41,978 nt of DNA, taken from NCBI GenBank assembly GCA_016720685.1, contig JADKKC010000042.1, positions 1-41,978 on the forward strand, given 5' to 3'. The notes beneath the pieces were generated by a model. The model made no database searches, was not told the origin of the DNA, and worked only from the letters and a program-made list of their open reading frames with translations. Of the stretch, positions 1 to 11,023 are shown piece by piece; the stretch's first letter is position 1; every line of letters begins with the position of its first letter. The position numbers and the translations under genes are program-made. This DNA comes from Zoogloea sp. (lineage in GTDB: Bacteria > Pseudomonadota > Gammaproteobacteria > Burkholderiales > Rhodocyclaceae).

Positions 1-2383
<2,383 letters not shown>

Positions 2384-2416
2384 TTGATTTGGAAGGAAAA
2401 ACGCGGCAAAGAGCGG

Positions 2417-2425
2417 ATTCTATCA
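2417..2425 (-). promoter_or_regulatory. Putative extended -10 of secA promoter
   Basis: On the minus strand TGA-TAGAAT lies 34 nt before the secA start. It matches an extended -10 (TGn-TATAAT) with no convincing -35. It sits in the 146-bp gap between secA and the divergent DUF721 gene. Assignment is by motif only. Confidence 0.4.
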
Positions 2426-2529
2426 TGTCGCCTCAAAGCGACCGTGACGCAGGACAAGGCGACCGCCACACTTGTCCGTTCCGGAGGATCTCCCTACGAT
2501 GGGGGCGCTTCTTCAGAAACCAAGCCCAG

Positions 2530-2961
2530 ATGGCCACGACCTCCATCAACAATTACCTTCGGGGTGGCGACAGCCTCGCCCGCCTCCAGGCCCACGCCGG
2601 CCGCCTGCTGCGCCTCCAGCGCCAGCTTGCGGAGCTGCTGCCGGATTACATGGCCCGTGCCAGCAAGGTTGCAAACCTGAAAGGCGACGAGCTGGTCATT
2701 CACGTGGATAGCGCCGGGCTCGCGGTAAAGCTGCGTCAGGCCGTACCCAGCCTGCTGGTCGACTTCGCACGCGAAGGCGTGCTGCTGAGGGATATCAAGA
2801 TAAAGGTGGCCGTACGCGAATACCGTCCGCCGGCGCCACCCGCACCGGATCGGCACGTCAGCGAAACCACCCGCACGGGACTGGAAGAACTGGCGGCGAG
2901 CCTGCCGGACGACTCACCCCTGGCCAAGGCCCTCAAACGCTTCGTGAAAAGCGCGGGCTAG
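2530..2961 (+). CDS. dciA: DUF721 family protein, probable DciA-type helicase loader/operator
   Basis: A 143-residue protein with the DUF721 pattern: an N-terminal helix (LQAHAGRLLRLQRQLAELLP), then ARASKVANLKGDELVIHVDSAG and KLRQAVPSLL, and a proline-rich linker (about 96-107) leading to a short C-terminal helical tail. DUF721 includes DciA, the DnaB helicase operator of bacteria lacking DnaC. In Pseudomonas the dciA gene also lies between lpxC and secA, so synteny supports the name. I chose ATG 2530 because the family similarity begins there, although no good Shine-Dalgarno precedes it. A GGAGG at about 2483 faces an out-of-frame ATG at 2499. Its stop shares a CTAG with the convergent gene's stop. 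Confidence 0.7.
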   Translation: MATTSINNYLRGGDSLARLQAHAGRLLRLQRQLAELLPDYMARASKVANLKGDELVIHVDSAGLAVKLRQAVPSLLVDFAREGVLLRDIKIKVAVREYRPPAPPAPDRHVSETTRTGLEELAASLPDDSPLAKALKRFVKSAG

Positions 2962-3146
2962 ACAAACGGGACGAGCACCCGCTCGACGATCAGCAACGCG
3001 AAGAACACCAGCGCAATGATCAGCGTATAGCGGAACAGGCGCCATGCCAGCGCCAGGTAACGCGAATCACGGGTAAAGAAGTAGGCGAAGACCGAACCGG
3101 CGATTCCGATGCCCGCAAGCACGGCGAGCAGACGCAGCAGGAGCAT
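2958..3146 (-). CDS. Small two-helix membrane protein
   Basis: This 62-residue protein has two hydrophobic segments (about residues 2-23 and 39-57) separated by a short charged stretch, FFTRDSRYLALAWRLFRY. It follows lpxC on the same strand after a 10-nt gap, so it is probably co-transcribed with it. No enzymatic motif is visible and I do not know a function. Proteins of this kind occur next to lpxC in related genomes to my recollection; this is not verified. The hydrophobic pattern and tight spacing support a real gene. The stop codon overlaps that of the convergent DUF721 gene. Confidence 0.6.
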   Translation of the reverse strand: MLLLRLLAVLAGIGIAGSVFAYFFTRDSRYLALAWRLFRYTLIIALVFFALLIVERVLVPFV

Positions 3147-3156
3147 GGCGCCGGCG

Positions 3157-4074
3157 TCAGTTGAGAGCCAGGTCGAACAGCTGGGCGACGGCCGGTGGCG
3201 TGCTCGCCTCTTCCTCGAAAGTCACGATTTCCCAGGCCGTGCGGTCTTCGAGGAGCACGCGCAGGATCTGGTTGTTGAGCGCGTGACCCGCCTTGTAGGC
3301 GCTGTAGGCCGCCAGCAGCGGATGGCCGGCCAGATAGAGGTCGCCGATGGCGTCGAGCACCTTGTGCTTCACGAACTCGTCGGCGTAACGCAGGCCGTCG
3401 GCATTGAGCACCCGGTATTCGTCCATCACGATGGCGTTATCAAGGCTGCCGCCAAGGCCGAGGCCGTTGGCGCGCATGAACTCCACGTCCTGCATGAATC
3501 CGAAGGTCCGCGCCCGCGCCACTTCGCGCGTGTACGAATTCTCGGCAAAATCGACAGTTACCGAAGTACCGGTGCTGTCGATGGCCGGATGGTTGAAAAC
3601 GATCGAAAAGCTCAACTTGAAGCCGTCGTAAGGCGTGAGGCGCACCCACTTGTCGCCCTCGACGTACTCGACGGGCTTGAGCACGCGCAGGAAACGCTTG
3701 GGTGTCTTTTGCTCTTCAATGCCCGCGGACTGGATCAGGAACACAAAGGGGCCGGCGCTGCCGTCGAGAATGGGAATCTCGGCCGCATCGACGTCGATGT
3801 GGGCGTTATCGATGCCCAGCCCGGCAAGGGCCGACATCAGGTGTTCGACGGTATTGACCTTCGCCTCGCCCCGCTGCAGCCCCGAGCACATCCGGGTGTC
3901 ACAGACCGCGTAAGGATCCGCCGGCAGGTCGACGACCGGCTCGAGATCCACGCGATGGAAGACGATTCCCGTATCGGGCGCGGCGGGACGCAGGGTCAGC
4001 GTGACCTTGTTGCCGCTGTGAAGACCGACACCAGTGGCGGTAACAACCGTTTTCAGGGTGCGCTGCTTGAGCAT
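3157..4074 (-). CDS. lpxC: UDP-3-O-acyl-N-acetylglucosamine deacetylase LpxC
   Basis: LpxC is the cytosolic zinc deacetylase that catalyses the committed step of lipid A synthesis. The 305-residue product has the family's usual length. Zinc ligands are visible as His78 (VEHLMSALAG), His237 and Asp241 (HKVLDAIGD), and the catalytic histidine as His264 (KAGHALNN). The start MLKQRTLKTVVTATGVGLHSG matches the family. It lies downstream of ftsZ, as in E. coli, but a terminator (4174-4213) and a candidate promoter (4103-4133) suggest it can be transcribed independently of the dcw cluster. There are no signs of damage. Confidence 0.97.
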   Translation of the reverse strand: MLKQRTLKTVVTATGVGLHSGNKVTLTLRPAAPDTGIVFHRVDLEPVVDLPADPYAVCDTRMCSGLQRGEAKVNTVEHLMSALAGLGIDNAHIDVDAAEIPILDGSAGPFVFLIQSAGIEEQKTPKRFLRVLKPVEYVEGDKWVRLTPYDGFKLSFSIVFNHPAIDSTGTSVTVDFAENSYTREVARARTFGFMQDVEFMRANGLGLGGSLDNAIVMDEYRVLNADGLRYADEFVKHKVLDAIGDLYLAGHPLLAAYSAYKAGHALNNQILRVLLEDRTAWEIVTFEEEASTPPAVAQLFDLALN

Positions 4075-4102
4075 GATCGGGAATCCGCATTCAATTCATG
4101 AA

Positions 4103-4137
4103 ATTTTAACACAGGCCACTTGCTGCACTGCAACAAG
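4103..4137 (-). promoter_or_regulatory. Putative lpxC promoter overlapped by a dyad
   Basis: On the minus strand, TTGCAG (4128-4133) and TAAAAT (4103-4108) are separated by 19 nt (18 if TTAAAA is used), about 30 nt before the lpxC start. A near-perfect dyad, CTTGCTGCA-c-TGCAACAAG (4119-4137, one mismatch), covers the -35 and could bind a regulator. This is motif-based inference. Confidence 0.4.
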
Positions 4138-4173
4138 CAACCTCCCCGAACAGGCCGTGTCGCCCTGCAAAAC

Positions 4174-4213
4174 AAAACGCGCAGCGGACGGAGGCAACCT
4201 CCCGCTGCGCGTT
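4174..4213 (-). terminator. Rho-independent terminator after ftsZ
   Basis: A 12-bp perfect stem (4176-4187 with 4202-4213) is read on the minus strand as AACGCGCAGCGG ... CCGCTGCGCGTT. It is followed by TTTGTTTTG. The 14-nt loop can form a further GAGG/CCTC pairing. It lies about 30 nt after the ftsZ stop and would end the dcw transcript before lpxC. Confidence 0.8.
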
Positions 4214-4243
4214 CCTGCGAGCCACCGAAGCGGCCCGGAGCGG

Positions 4244-5381
4244 TCAGTCCGCCTGCTTGCGCAGGAAGGCCGGGATATCCAGCGTGGACATGCCGTTGGC
4301 GCTCATGGCTTCGACGGTGGTGCGCGGTGCGCCGCGATGAACCTGCGGGCATGTCGGTATTGGTGTAGTCCACTTCCATGCCGATATTGTCGGTACCCGT
4401 GCGGATCACTTCCATCTTGCGGGGCATGGCGGCAGCACGCACTGCGCCGAGGCCGGTGGCCACGACTGTCACGCGGATGCGGTCTTCCATGTTCTCGTCG
4501 AAAACAGTGCCGTACTTGACGAAGGCTTCCTTGGCGGCAAAGGCCTGCACCGTCTTCACGGCATCGCGCACTTCGGCCATTTTCAGCGAGCGGCTGGCAG
4601 TGATGTTGACCAGCACGCAGCGGGCGCCGGACAGCTCGGTACCTTCGAGCAGCGGCGACACGGCAGCCTGTTCGGCGGCAATGCGGGCACGATCGAGGCC
4701 GGACGCCTGGGCGGAACCCATCATCGCGCGGCCCATTTCGGCCATCGCGGTGCGCACGTCCTGGAAGTCCACGTTAACGAGGCCGGGAACATTGATGATT
4801 TCGGCAATGCCGCCCACAGCGCTGGTCAGCACGTTGTCGGCCGAACGGAAGCAGTCCTCGAAGCCGGCATCATCGCCGTACACTTCGAGCAGCTTGTCGT
4901 TGAGCACCACGATCAGGGAGTCGACCTGCTTGGAGAGCTCTTCAACGCCGCTTTCGGCGACGCGGATGCGGTTCTCGAAGTCGAAGGGCTTGGTGACCAC
5001 GGCAACGGTCAGGATGCCCATTTCCTTGGCGATCTCGGCCACGACCGGGGCCGCACCGGTTCCCGTGCCACCGCCCATGCCAGCGGTGATGAAGCACATG
5101 TGGGCGCCTTCCAGGGCTGCCGCAATGGCGTCACGGGATTCCTGCGCCGCAGCACGCCCGGCTTCGGGCTTGGAGCCTGCGCCAAGGCCGGTCTTGCCAA
5201 GCTGTACCTTGGCCGGCGACAGGCAGCGGGAAAGTGCCTGGGCGTCCGTGTTGGCAGTGATGAAATCCACCCCCTGCACGCCTTCGCGGATCATGTGGTC
5301 GACGGCGTTGCCGCCTGCACCACCGACACCGATCACCTTGATATTGGTGCCGCCGGATGCCTTTTCAACAATTTCAAACAT
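4244..5381 (-). CDS. ftsZ: Cell division GTPase FtsZ (frame broken near the C-terminus)
   Basis: FtsZ is the tubulin-like GTPase that forms the cytokinetic ring. The tubulin signature GGGTGTG is at residues 103-109 and the T7-loop NVDFQDVRT at 203-211. The frame is intact to about residue 346 (DYTNTDMPA). Then it shifts: the expected tail EAMSANGMSTLDIPAFLRKQ ending ...AD is present in another frame and stops at 4244-4246. The break lies at about 4325-4345, and the span 4244-5381 is 1138 nt, one base more than a whole number of codons. Uncorrected, the frame runs to 4053 and overlaps lpxC with unrelated residues. The conserved C-terminal peptide that binds FtsA and ZipA is still encoded, so sequence error is the simplest reading. 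GGAGG precedes the ATG. Confidence 0.94.
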
Positions 5382-5434
5382 TTACCTCGCCTCCAAGAGA
5401 AACTGCACTGACATTGCCGATGAGCGACCGATTG

Positions 5435-5473
5435 CTTATTTAGTGGGAACCGCAAATTTTACAACTAAATAAG
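5435..5473 (-). promoter_or_regulatory. Putative ftsZ promoter inside an AT-rich inverted repeat
   Basis: A perfect 10-bp inverted repeat, CTTATTTAGT (5435-5444) and ACTAAATAAG (5464-5473), is spaced by 19 bp in the 150-bp ftsA-ftsZ gap. On the minus strand a possible -35 TTGTAA (5459-5464) and -10 TAAATA (5437-5442) are 16 nt apart, so the -10 lies within one arm and the -35 abuts the other. This could be an operator over an internal ftsZ promoter. A short hairpin ATCCGC-AGA-GCGGAT (5506-5520) lies nearer ftsA. Confidence 0.45.
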
Positions 5474-5531
5474 GGGTGTCACACATCGCTATTCATTTGA
5501 ATTCAATCCGCAGAGCGGATCTCGTCCACCT

Positions 5532-6761
5532 TTAAAAATTACGTTCGAACCAAGAGCGCACTCTTGAAAAAACCTGCCCTACATTGCGCGTCTGGCGGGC
5601 CTGCAGGCCGCGCCGTTTCTGGGCCGCGCCTTCCATCACAAGACCCATTGCGTTGGCGTAACGCGGCTCGCAGACCACGTCGGCCAGCGCGCCGTCGTAG
5701 CGCGGATAGCCGATGCGCACCGGCATGTGGAAAACCTCTTCGCCCAGCTCCACCATGCCCTGCATGACCGCGGCGCCGCCCGACAGCACGATGCCGGAAG
5801 ACAACAGCTCCTCGTAGCCGCTGCGGCGCAGTTCGGCCTGGACCAGCTCGTAGAGTTCGCAGACACGCGGCTCGATCACATCGGCCAGAGCCTGGCGGGA
5901 CAACTTGCGCGGCGGGCGATCGCCCACACCGGGCACTTCGATCATTTCGGAGGCGTCGGCCAGGGTGTGCATGGCCACACCGTGACGGATCTTGATCTCC
6001 TCGGCATCGGCGGTCGGCGTGCGCAGGGCCACGGCGATGTCGTTGGTCACCTGGTCACCCGCAATTGGAATCACCGCGGTGTGGCGGATCGCGCCCTGGG
6101 TGAACACCGCGAGGTCGGTGGTGCCGCCGCCGATATCGACGAGACAGACGCCCAGCTCCTTCTCGTCCTCGGAAAGGGTGGCGTAGCTGGACGCCAGCGG
6201 CTGCAGGACCAGGTCGAGCACTTCGAGGCCGCAGCGGCGCACGCACTTGACGATGTTCTGGGCGGCCGAAACGGCGCCGGTAACGATGTGCACCTTGACC
6301 TCGAGACGCACGCCGCTCATGCCGATCGGCTCACGCACGCCGTCCTGTCCGTCGATGACGAATTCCTGGGTGAGGATGTGCAGGATCTGCTGATCGGCCG
6401 GCAAGGGCATCGCACGGGCGGTTTCGATGACCCGCTCGACATCCATCGGCGAGACTTCCTTGTCCTTGATCGCCACCATGCCGTTGGAATTGAAGCTGCG
6501 GATGTGGCTGCCGGCGATGCCGGTGTAAACATCACGAATCTTGCATTCGGCCATCAGCTCCACTTCCTGGATGACCCGGGAAATGGCATCGACAGTGGCT
6601 TCGATGTTGACCACCACGCCTTTTTTGAGGCCCGACGAAGGCTGCGAACCGAGCCCCACGACGAGCATGCGGCCGTCGGGCTTGAGCTCGGCCACCACGC
6701 AGGTGATCTTGGAGGTGCCGATGTCGAGGCCGACGATCAGTTCCTTGTATTCTTTACTCAT
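5532..6761 (-). CDS. ftsA: Cell division protein FtsA
   Basis: FtsA is an actin-like ATPase that tethers FtsZ filaments to the inner membrane. The product has the actin-fold phosphate 1 motif (IVGLDIGTSKITCVV) at the N-terminus, phosphate 2 (VDIGGGTTDLAVF) near 215, and an adenosine motif (LSGGAAVMQGM) near 335. The C-terminal RVRSWFERNF is an amphipathic membrane-targeting helix. Length, about 409 residues, is normal. The ATG at 6761 overlaps the ftsQ stop as TGATG, which argues for translational coupling; a GTG one codon upstream is the alternative. Confidence 0.97.
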   Translation of the reverse strand: MSKEYKELIVGLDIGTSKITCVVAELKPDGRMLVVGLGSQPSSGLKKGVVVNIEATVDAISRVIQEVELMAECKIRDVYTGIAGSHIRSFNSNGMVAIKDKEVSPMDVERVIETARAMPLPADQQILHILTQEFVIDGQDGVREPIGMSGVRLEVKVHIVTGAVSAAQNIVKCVRRCGLEVLDLVLQPLASSYATLSEDEKELGVCLVDIGGGTTDLAVFTQGAIRHTAVIPIAGDQVTNDIAVALRTPTADAEEIKIRHGVAMHTLADASEMIEVPGVGDRPPRKLSRQALADVIEPRVCELYELVQAELRRSGYEELLSSGIVLSGGAAVMQGMVELGEEVFHMPVRIGYPRYDGALADVVCEPRYANAMGLVMEGAAQKRRGLQARQTRNVGQVFSRVRSWFERNF

Positions 6762-7639
6762 CACTTCCCTTTTTTGCTCTCTTGCTTGCCCGACGGCTCA
6801 ACTTGAATCGGCCGGAGGGCAAAACCACTGGGGTAGCGGAGATCGACCACCGCCACGTTCATGTTCAGTTGCGCCCTGGCTTTCGGGTAATACCCCACGA
6901 AGCGCGCCAGGCGCTCGTCAATGGGCGCCTTGCCCTGGTCATGGCCCAACTCGATGGTCAGGCCGTCTTCCATTTTGAGTTGCCAGGCCTCGCGCGCCGA
7001 CAGGGACACGCCGACCAGCTGCTTGCCGAGCGGGCCGAGCTTGCCGGAGAACTCGTCGAACTTGGCCAGCAACACGCCGGACGAGCCTTCCGGCCCGCTG
7101 AAGACCGGCATTTTTGCGTTGCTGGCAGCACTGAAGACTTCGCCGTAGCGGTTAACCAGGCGCATGTCGCCGGTTTCACCGACACGCCAGTAGGCCGAAG
7201 CAACGTGCTCCTCGAGGCGCACCTCGATGCCGCCCGGCCAGCGCCGGCGCACGTCGGCGCGACGCACCCAGGGCAGCTTCTCGAAGGCTCCACGCACGTC
7301 GTCCAGATCCACGGTAAAGAAATTTCCACGCAGCGAGGAGCGTGCCGCGTACTCAAGCTGGGCGGTGGTGACCTGGGCCAGCGGCGTGGTGACCACTACT
7401 TCGCGCAGCGGATAGACCGGCAGGCGGGACAAGGCGGCCACCGCGGCATAGCCGAGGCCGGCGGCACCGACCACCATCAGGGTGTCGGCAATGAGATTGA
7501 GGAGCTGGGGACGATCCCACAGCCCGTTGCCACTTCCTTCGCGCACCGCAGCCCGGCGCACAGCCCGCGCACGCTTGCCCTGGGCAGGCTTGGCGCCGGC
7601 CTCGAGCGGTACGTTGGAAGCGGTGCGTTCGTCAGCCAA
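6761..7639 (-). CDS. ftsQ: Cell division protein FtsQ
   Basis: FtsQ is a bitopic divisome protein that links FtsL/FtsB with early division proteins. The product has a basic cytoplasmic N-terminus (KRARAVRRAAVRE), one membrane span (about 47-70), a POTRA domain beginning LREVVVTTPLAQVTTAQLEYAA, and the FtsQ beta domain (DMRLVNRYGEVFSA, then KMEDGLTIELGHD). No ATG is available at the N-terminus. I chose TTG 7639 because GGAG lies 6 nt upstream; TTG 7654 would overlap ddl by 23 nt. The ddl stop lies within the first codons, so the genes overlap by 8 nt. Confidence 0.9.
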   Translation of the reverse strand: MADERTASNVPLEAGAKPAQGKRARAVRRAAVREGSGNGLWDRPQLLNLIADTLMVVGAAGLGYAAVAALSRLPVYPLREVVVTTPLAQVTTAQLEYAARSSLRGNFFTVDLDDVRGAFEKLPWVRRADVRRRWPGGIEVRLEEHVASAYWRVGETGDMRLVNRYGEVFSAASNAKMPVFSGPEGSSGVLLAKFDEFSGKLGPLGKQLVGVSLSAREAWQLKMEDGLTIELGHDQGKAPIDERLARFVGYYPKARAQLNMNVAVVDLRYPSGFALRPIQVEPSGKQESKKGK

Positions 7640-8546
7640 GGCGCGCTCCGGCAAGAATTTCCAGGCACAGGGCTTCGAAGGACAGCCCCGAAACCCGGGC
7701 CGACATGGGCACCAGCGAGTGGTTGGTCATGCCCGGAGCGGTGTTGATTTCAAGCAGGGTGAAGCTGCCGTCGTCCTTCAGGATCAGGTCGGCGCGACCC
7801 CAGCCGCGGCACCCCAGCACCTTCGCGCAGCGCACGATGGCGGCCTGGATGTCCTTTTCGAGGGCCTCCGGCAGGCCGCTCGGGCAGTAATACTGGGTGT
7901 CGTCGGTGAAGTACTTGTTCTGGTAGTCGTAGTTGCCACCCGGAGCAACGATGCGCACCAGCGGCAAGGCCCGCTCGCCCAGGAAGGGCGCGGTGAGTTC
8001 CTGGCCGGTGACGAACTCTTCGGCCAGCACCAGCGAATCGAATCTGGACGCCAGCTCCCAAGCGCCCTTCAGCTGGTGGGCCTCGGTCACCTTGGTGGCC
8101 CCCATGCTGGAGCCCTCATGCACCGGCTTTACGAAGATCGGCAGGCCCAAATCGGCGGCCACGGCGTCCCAGTCGGTGTGCTCGTCAAGGATCGCGAAGC
8201 GCGGTGTCGGCAGGCCGGAGGCCATCCAGACCAGCTTGGTACGCCATTTGTCCATGGCGATGGCGGAGGCCATCACGCCGCTGCCGGTGTAGGGAATGCC
8301 CATCAGCTCAAGCGCGCCCTGCACCGTGCCGTCCTCGCCGCCACGGCCGTGCAGCGCGATGAACGCGCGGTCAAAACCTTCCTCTTTCAGGATGTGCAGA
8401 TCCCGCTCGGCGGGATCGAAGGCGTGGGCATCCACGCCGGCGCCCTGCAGGGCAGCCAGCACCGCACCGCCCGACATCAGGGAAATCTCGCGCTCGGCGG
8501 AGGTGCCGCCCAGCAGCACCGCCACTTTTCCGAATCGACCGCTCAC
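7632..8546 (-). CDS. ddl: D-alanine--D-alanine ligase
   Basis: An ATP-grasp ligase that makes D-Ala-D-Ala for MurF. Visible motifs are KVAVLLGGTSAEREISLMSG at the N-terminus, ALHGRGGEDGTVQGALELMG (substrate loop), VKPVHEGSSMGATKV (ATP-binding loop), RADLILKDDG and LEINTAPGMTNHSLVP (metal site). I favour GTG 8546, one nt after the murC stop, with AAGGTGG 8 nt upstream and a normal length of 304. GTG 8558 (GAGG 6 nt upstream) and GTG 8573 are alternatives. The position between murC and ftsQ is the classic ddlB location. Confidence 0.95.
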   Translation of the reverse strand: MSGRFGKVAVLLGGTSAEREISLMSGGAVLAALQGAGVDAHAFDPAERDLHILKEEGFDRAFIALHGRGGEDGTVQGALELMGIPYTGSGVMASAIAMDKWRTKLVWMASGLPTPRFAILDEHTDWDAVAADLGLPIFVKPVHEGSSMGATKVTEAHQLKGAWELASRFDSLVLAEEFVTGQELTAPFLGERALPLVRIVAPGGNYDYQNKYFTDDTQYYCPSGLPEALEKDIQAAIVRCAKVLGCRGWGRADLILKDDGSFTLLEINTAPGMTNHSLVPMSARVSGLSFEALCLEILAGARLG

Positions 8547-8547
8547 T

Positions 8548-9954
<1,407 letters not shown>

Positions 9955-9964
9955 GTCGTTTCCT

Positions 9965-11023
9965 TTAAGCGGCGAGGCCGGCGCAGACGTCGGCGACGCG
10001 GGCCGTGGCATCCGGCCTGGCGCAGCCCCGGGCCTTGGTCGCCATGGCCAGCAGGCGCTCGCGATTCATTTCCTGCAGCAGCGTGGCAAGGCGCTGCGGC
10101 GTGAGTTCGGTTTGTGGCAACAGCACCGCCCCGCCGGCATCGGCGAGAAATCGGGCGTTGCCGGTCTGGTGATCGTCGACCGCATGGGGAAAAGGCACCA
10201 GCACGCTGGCCACGCCCACGGCGGCAAGCTCGGCCACGGTGAGGGCGCCGGCGCGGCAGATGACCAGATCGGCACTGGCATAGCGCGCGGCCATGTCGTC
10301 GATGAAGGGCAGGAGTTCGCCTTCGACGCCGGCGGCCTTGTAAGCGGCTTTCAGGGCGTCGATCTGGCGGGTGCCGGCCTGGTGCGTGACCTGCGGACGA
10401 TCAGCCGGCGCCAGCAGCGCCAGCGCCTTGGGCAGGGCGTCGTTGAGGGCGGCGGCGCCAAGGCTGCCACCCACCACCAGCACCTTGAGCGGGCCACTGC
10501 GGCCGGCAAAACGCTGGGCCGGCGGCGCCACGGCGGTAATGTCGGCACGCACCGGGTTGCCTATCCACTCGCCTTTTTTCAGAACATCGGGGAAACCCGT
10601 GACGACCTTGTCGGCAACGCCGGCCAGCACACGGTTGGCTAGCCCGGCGACGGAATTCTGTTCATGCACGACCACCGGCCGGCCGAGCAGGGCCGCCATC
10701 ATGCCACCTGGGAATGTGACATAGCCTCCCATGCCGAGCACCACGTCCGGTTTGACACGGCGGATCTGCCCCAGGGCCTGGGCAAAGCCGCGCAGCAGGT
10801 TGAAGGGCAGCAACAGCTTGCGCAGCACGCCCTTGCCGCGCAGGGCAGTGAAGCGCACCCAGGCGACTTCGTAGCCGTTGGCCGGCACGATGCGGGCTTC
10901 CATCCCGTCCGGATTACCCATCCACACCACCCGCCAGCCGCGATCCCGCAGGGCGTCGGCAACCGCGAGGCCGGGATAGATATGGCCGCCAGTACCGCCG
11001 GCCATGACCATCAGGGTAGGCAT
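9965..11023 (-). CDS. murG: MurG, lipid II-forming GlcNAc transferase
   Basis: MurG is a membrane-associated GT28 glycosyltransferase that adds GlcNAc to lipid I to give lipid II. Visible are the N-terminal glycine loop MAGGTGGHIYPGLAVADAL, HEQNSVAGLANR, the second-domain GGSLGAAALND, and the UDP-GlcNAc site with CRAGALTVAELAAVG followed by VPFPHAVDDHQTGNA. The product has 352 residues, a normal length. The ATG overlaps the ftsW stop as TGATG. Confidence 0.97.
   Translation of the reverse strand: MPTLMVMAGGTGGHIYPGLAVADALRDRGWRVVWMGNPDGMEARIVPANGYEVAWVRFTALRGKGVLRKLLLPFNLLRGFAQALGQIRRVKPDVVLGMGGYVTFPGGMMAALLGRPVVVHEQNSVAGLANRVLAGVADKVVTGFPDVLKKGEWIGNPVRADITAVAPPAQRFAGRSGPLKVLVVGGSLGAAALNDALPKALALLAPADRPQVTHQAGTRQIDALKAAYKAAGVEGELLPFIDDMAARYASADLVICRAGALTVAELAAVGVASVLVPFPHAVDDHQTGNARFLADAGGAVLLPQTELTPQRLATLLQEMNRERLLAMATKARGCARPDATARVADVCAGLAA

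Noticed and set aside
2499..2711. A short frame from ATG 2499, preceded by GGAGG
   Set aside because: It yields a Pro/Arg-rich peptide out of frame with DUF721 and overlapping it; the ribosome-binding site is notable but the peptide is not credible.
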